Part shown: in pieces, positions 61,031-64,000 of the stretch
Position numbering within the stretch: the first letter of the stretch is position 1
Layout: each line of letters opens with the position of its first letter
Assembly: GCA_032027045.1 (NCBI GenBank)
Contig: JAVSMU010000001.1
Coordinates: 1,802,787 to 1,866,786 of the forward strand
Length of the DNA: 64,000 nt
Direction: 5' to 3'
From: Truepera sp.
GTDB lineage: Bacteria > Deinococcota > Deinococci > Deinococcales > Trueperaceae
Notes under the pieces: generated by a model
What the model was told of the DNA's origin: nothing
Seen by the model: the letters and a program-made list of their open reading frames with translations, nothing else
Databases searched by the model: none
Position numbers and translations under genes: made by a program

Positions 61031-61734
61031 GCGTATTACTCGCCGTGGCGGAGCTTCGGGCCCGGTACGGCGAGGCCGAGGTCCTCAAGGGGATATCGTT
61101 CGACATCCAACCCGGCGAGATCGTAGCGCTGGTGGGCAGCAACGGCGTCGGCAAGACCACTCTGCTGAGGTCGCTTTCGCGCTTGATACCCAGCAGCGGG
61201 CGCATCGAGTTCGCCGGCCGGCCGCTCCCGGCGACGCCCGACGCGGTCTTCGCCTCAGGACTGGTCCAGGTGCCGGAAGGGCGGCAACTCTTCGATCGCA
61301 TGAGCGTCGAGGACAACTTGCTCATGGGCGCCTACCGGCGCGAAGGCGGCCCCACCGTCCAGGCCGACTTGGCCCGCGTGTACGAGCTGTTCCCTATCCT
61401 GAAGGACCGCCGGAAGCAACTGGCAGGCAGCATGTCCGGCGGCGAACAGCAGATGTGCGCCCTGGCCCGCGGCCTGATGGCCGCCCCGAAGCTGCTCCTG
61501 GTAGATGAGATGAGCTTGGGCCTGGCGCCCGTAATCGTCGAGAGGCTGCTCGACATCCTCACCACCATCCGCGAGCAGGGGGTAACCGTCTTCATGGCCG
61601 AGCAGGACGTGCATAGCGCGCTGTCCATCGCCGACCGCGCCTACGTGCTGGCTCAGGGCCAGGTGGTGTTGCAAGGATCTGCGGCGGAGCTGTTACACGA
61701 CCCGGAAGTACAGCGGGCGTACCTCGGCTTCTGA
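61027..61734 (+). CDS. livF: ABC transporter ATP-binding protein LivF
   Basis: This is the second ATPase of the liv system. The 235-residue protein has Walker A GSNGVGKTT, VQVPEGRQLFDRMSVEDNLLMG, the signature MSGGEQQMCALARGLMAAPK, Walker B LLLVDEMSLGLAP and the switch His region. The ATG overlaps the livG stop by four bases. It ends the livJHMGF operon. Confidence 0.94.
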
Positions 61735-61745
61735 AGGGGGAGCGC

Positions 61746-62192
61746 CTAGGCCGGGCTCTCCTTCCGCTTGCGGCCTTCATAGATGAGAAGCCAGCGGATC
61801 CCAAACTTGTCGACCAGGCTGGCGTACGCCTCAGCGAAGTCCGTCTCCTTAAGCGGCACCTCCACGCTGCCACCTTCGACCAAAGCGTCGTAAAGGCGCT
61901 TCGCTTCCGAGGTGTCATCGGTCTCGATGGAGAGGTAGCTGTTACTGCCCACGGTGAACCCTTGCGCCATGGTGCTGGGAACGTCGCTTCCCATGAGAGC
62001 GACGCTGTCGGTGAGCGGGAGCGACACGTGCCGTACCCAGTCCAGCTCCGCCTCCGGGATGCCCGCCGTGTTGCCGCCGCCGTCGCGGATGGTCGAGAGG
62101 TAAGCGAACTCGCCACCGAACACGCTCCGGTAGAACTCGAACGCCTCCCGGGCGTTGCCGGTGAAGTTCAGGTACGGGTTGACTGACCTCAT
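61746..62192 (-). CDS. VOC-family protein (PhnB/glyoxalase-like)
   Basis: The 148-residue protein starts MRSVNPYLNFTGNAREAFEF and has YRSVFGGE, the middle LMGSDV segment, DALVEGGSVEVPLKETDF and the end DKFGIRWLLIYEGRK, as in the PhnB-like branch of the vicinal-oxygen-chelate fold. These proteins often act as hypothetical isomerases or ligand binders. The ATG at 62192 has GGAAGGG upstream; the longer open frame is not supported. It converges on livF. Confidence 0.85.
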   Translation of the reverse strand: MRSVNPYLNFTGNAREAFEFYRSVFGGEFAYLSTIRDGGGNTAGIPEAELDWVRHVSLPLTDSVALMGSDVPSTMAQGFTVGSNSYLSIETDDTSEAKRLYDALVEGGSVEVPLKETDFAEAYASLVDKFGIRWLLIYEGRKRKESPA

Positions 62193-62494
62193 CGTTGAAT
62201 GCCCTTCCTGCGTGACTTCGCGGCACGCGCCCGCACGGGCAATCTGCAACCAGTGCGCCTTGGATTGATTCCATGATAGCTGCGGTGGCACGGGACGGCG
62301 CTGATCCCTGGGGACCACCACGCCGGGGTGACACCGGTTCTTGCGGACCCACCCGACCTCCCTGGTTCGCTTCGCCGACCAGAGGATCCTCCAGGCGAGT
62401 GCCTTTGACCTACACGAGCCAGTCCACTCTCATACTGCAGGCCCAATACCGGAGCCGGAGGGCAGTATGAACCTGGCCAGGCAGACCGCTCGGA

Positions 62495-63418
62495 TCAATC
62501 CCGTAGCCCCAATCGACTCTCCTCCCGCCTCGCTGCGTACCCTCCGCCGAGCTGCACGACCAACGTGCCGGCCGCTGCGAGAACGAGGCCCAGCATCTGG
62601 CGCAGACCCAAGCCTTCACCCAGGAAGACCCAGGCAAGAATGGCGATCTGGATGAGCATCGTGTTGTTGATGATGCTGGACTCCATCGCTGAGAGCTTCC
62701 GCAGCGTGACGTTCCAAAGCGTGAACGCGAACGCGGTGTTCACCGCCGCCAGCCACGCCACGATCGCCCAGCCACGCAGCGTCAGGTCCGGCAAACCCTG
62801 TGTGCCAACCCCGGCGCCAAGTAGCAGCGCCGAGCCGACGCCCATGCTGATGATGGTCACCACGGCAGCCGGCAACGTCGCCGCCCGGTTGACGTAACGC
62901 CCCAAGACGGCGGCTCCGGCGTTAGCGAAGAGTCCGGCTACGGCGATCATCACGCCGATCACCTGACTCTGCGGGAACGACGCGGGGTAGAGGAAGGTGA
63001 CGGCCCCCACCACGAACAGCAGCACCCCCACGCCCTGTGCCGGTGCTGGGCGCTCGGCGAGCAGGGCCACGCCAAGGAACGCCACCACCACGGGCGAAAA
63101 ACTGAGGACGAGGCTCGTAGTCTGCGCCGGCAGACGGTCGAGGGCCAGGAACTGCGCGCCCTGCGTCAGGGTATACATGACGACCCCGAGTGCCACCAAG
63201 AGCAGCCACTCGCGTCGCGACAAACGCGCGATCGACAGGCGCACATCCCGGCGACCCAGGAGCGGCAAGAGCAGCAGAAACGCGAGGGCATAGCGCAGAC
63301 CCGCGAAGGTGAGGGCCGGGATCTCGTCAAGGCCGAACTTTATCAGCACCCAAGACGTGGACCAGAGGAACGTAACGAACAGGGCCTGCAGAACGGCGCG
63401 AGCGCGGGACGACGACAC
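62495..63418 (-). CDS. EamA/DMT-family transporter
   Basis: The 307-residue protein has ten hydrophobic helices in two EamA repeats (about 5-130 and 145-295), with FVTFLWSTSWVLIKFG, RYALAFLLLLPLL and the second-repeat WNVTLRKLSAMESSIINN. Members export amino acids or metabolites. GTG 63418 is used because GGAGG is six bases away; the open frame continues nine codons upstream. A leader with a hairpin (63441-63461) precedes it. Confidence 0.88.
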   Translation of the reverse strand: MSSSRARAVLQALFVTFLWSTSWVLIKFGLDEIPALTFAGLRYALAFLLLLPLLGRRDVRLSIARLSRREWLLLVALGVVMYTLTQGAQFLALDRLPAQTTSLVLSFSPVVVAFLGVALLAERPAPAQGVGVLLFVVGAVTFLYPASFPQSQVIGVMIAVAGLFANAGAAVLGRYVNRAATLPAAVVTIISMGVGSALLLGAGVGTQGLPDLTLRGWAIVAWLAAVNTAFAFTLWNVTLRKLSAMESSIINNTMLIQIAILAWVFLGEGLGLRQMLGLVLAAAGTLVVQLGGGYAARREESRLGLRD

Positions 63419-63440
63419 AATGGACCTCCGAAGACGTAAG

Positions 63441-63461
63441 GGCACACCGCTCCGGCGTGCC
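63441..63461 (-). promoter_or_regulatory. Hairpin in the leader of the EamA gene
   Basis: GGCACGCC and GGTGTGCC on the minus strand form an eight-pair stem with one G-T pair, about 25 bases before the GTG. No known riboswitch consensus was recognised. Confidence 0.3.
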
Positions 63462-63656
63462 GACCTGTCTCCTCGAGGATTTTGTCCTTTAAGATGCTGC
63501 CCTACTTGGGGTTACGTAGCGCTTGGACCAGACCCGCGGTGCGGCGGAACCCTAGCTACCATCATCGGTCGCGTAGGCAAATTACCACGGATCAAGCTGA
63601 GCGCGTCGGCACGAGATATCCTTCGGCGCAAGGGCCTAGCGCTGGTCCCCATTAGT

Positions 63657-64000
63657 TGGACACCTTCTTAGGTTGAGCCTGTAGGCTCGTGAGAGAGGTG
63701 TTGTTGTGTCGAGGAAGCGTCGGAATCATAGTCCTGCGTTCAAGGCGAAGGTGGCGTTGGAGGCGGCGCGTGAGGAGCGCACCACGGCTGAGATCGCCCG
63801 CGAGTACGGCGTGCACGCTAATCAGGTGAGTGCCTGGAAGCGGCAGTTGCTGGATGGCGCCGTGGCCGTGTTCGAGAGCCCGGCTGACAGTCGGCTGGAT
63901 GGTGAGGCGGTCATCAAGGATTTGCATGCGAAGATCGGGGAGTTGACGGTGGAGCGCGATTTTTTGTCCAGAGCGTTGAAGCGCTGACCCCCAGCGAGCG
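63657..64000 (+). mobile_element. Left end of an IS3-family insertion sequence (truncated by the window)
   Basis: The probable left terminus TGGACACCTTCTTAGG begins at 63657, about 50 bases before the transposase orfA, in line with IS3 elements that begin with TG. Only orfA is inside the window; orfB and the right end lie beyond it. The exact boundary and any target-site duplication cannot be confirmed. Confidence 0.7.
63706..63987 (+). CDS. IS3-family transposase OrfA
   Basis: This 93-residue protein binds the IS ends and forms the N-terminal part of the OrfAB transposase after a programmed frameshift. It has the typical start SRKRRNHSPAFKAKVALEA, the helix-turn-helix ERTTAEIAREYGVHANQVSAWKRQLL and the leucine-zipper-like end LHAKIGELTVERDFLSRALKR. 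It starts with GTG. The catalytic DDE part (orfB) is off the window. Confidence 0.92.
   Translation: MSRKRRNHSPAFKAKVALEAAREERTTAEIAREYGVHANQVSAWKRQLLDGAVAVFESPADSRLDGEAVIKDLHAKIGELTVERDFLSRALKR

Overview
This 64-kb window is high-GC chromosomal DNA with densely packed genes on both strands. Protein content points to Deinococcota, most likely a Truepera-like lineage: a Taq-like PolA with a degenerate proofreading domain, family-5 (Fe-S) uracil-DNA glycosylase, a split lipoate ligase, PEP carboxylase and FabI. A second pointer is the promoter style: about twenty genes have a TANNNT -10 box ending only 5-10 bases before the start codon, which implies leaderless mRNAs, a trait known to be common in Deinococcus. 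The taxonomic assignment is inference.

Layout. 1-9.7 kb: end of tpiA, an M24 aminopeptidase, a hexose-phosphate mutase, argB, a small unknown gene followed by RNA hairpins, a four-LysM/M23 peptidoglycan hydrolase, a metallophosphoesterase, and an exbB-exbD operon whose third gene is an unusual TonB-like/DUF3048 fusion. 9.7-20 kb: ppc-ymdB, an Lrp regulator, a DinG/XPD helicase, tRNA-Leu, two paralogous PQQ-type sugar dehydrogenases, a YbaK deacylase and trmH-xre. 20-28 kb (minus strand): the overlapping set PBP-P1 peptidase-ppa and a trp operon, trpL-trpE-trpG-glycosyltransferase-trpD, preceded by a previously unmarked leader peptide with three Trp codons and a textbook set of alternative hairpins. 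28-36 kb: fabI, an orphan receiver-BTAD regulator, a small Cse60-like protein, then CDP-alcohol transferase-SDR-polA and glmM.

36-40 kb is the most accessory-looking part: a GNAT protein, three tRNA genes (Ser-UGA, Ser-GCU, Arg-ACG) with a consensus promoter and terminator, and a ParS/RES-type toxin-antitoxin pair. 40-50.6 kb: SDR, UDG, a SPOUT methyltransferase carrying an eight-residue repeat insert, rpsT, a membrane protein/hydrolase pair, a DEAD-box helicase and a UvrD-like helicase (both with hairpins over their ribosome binding sites), a TusA/CopD-like pair, and lplB-lplA. 50.6-64 kb is rich in transport: a TRAP system (dctP facing dctQM across a double terminator), isoaspartyl peptidase, a secreted two-repeat protein, a livJ-livHMGF ABC operon for branched-chain amino acids or a related solute, a VOC protein, an EamA exporter, and the left end of an IS3-family element that runs off the window.

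Most interesting: the trp attenuator; the ExbBD-linked TonB-like/DUF3048 fusion with eight 15-residue repeats; the window-wide leaderless promoters, which also correct many gene starts; and repeated tandem duplications of stop-codon regions at five gene ends. No rRNA, CRISPR array, prophage or replication origin was seen.
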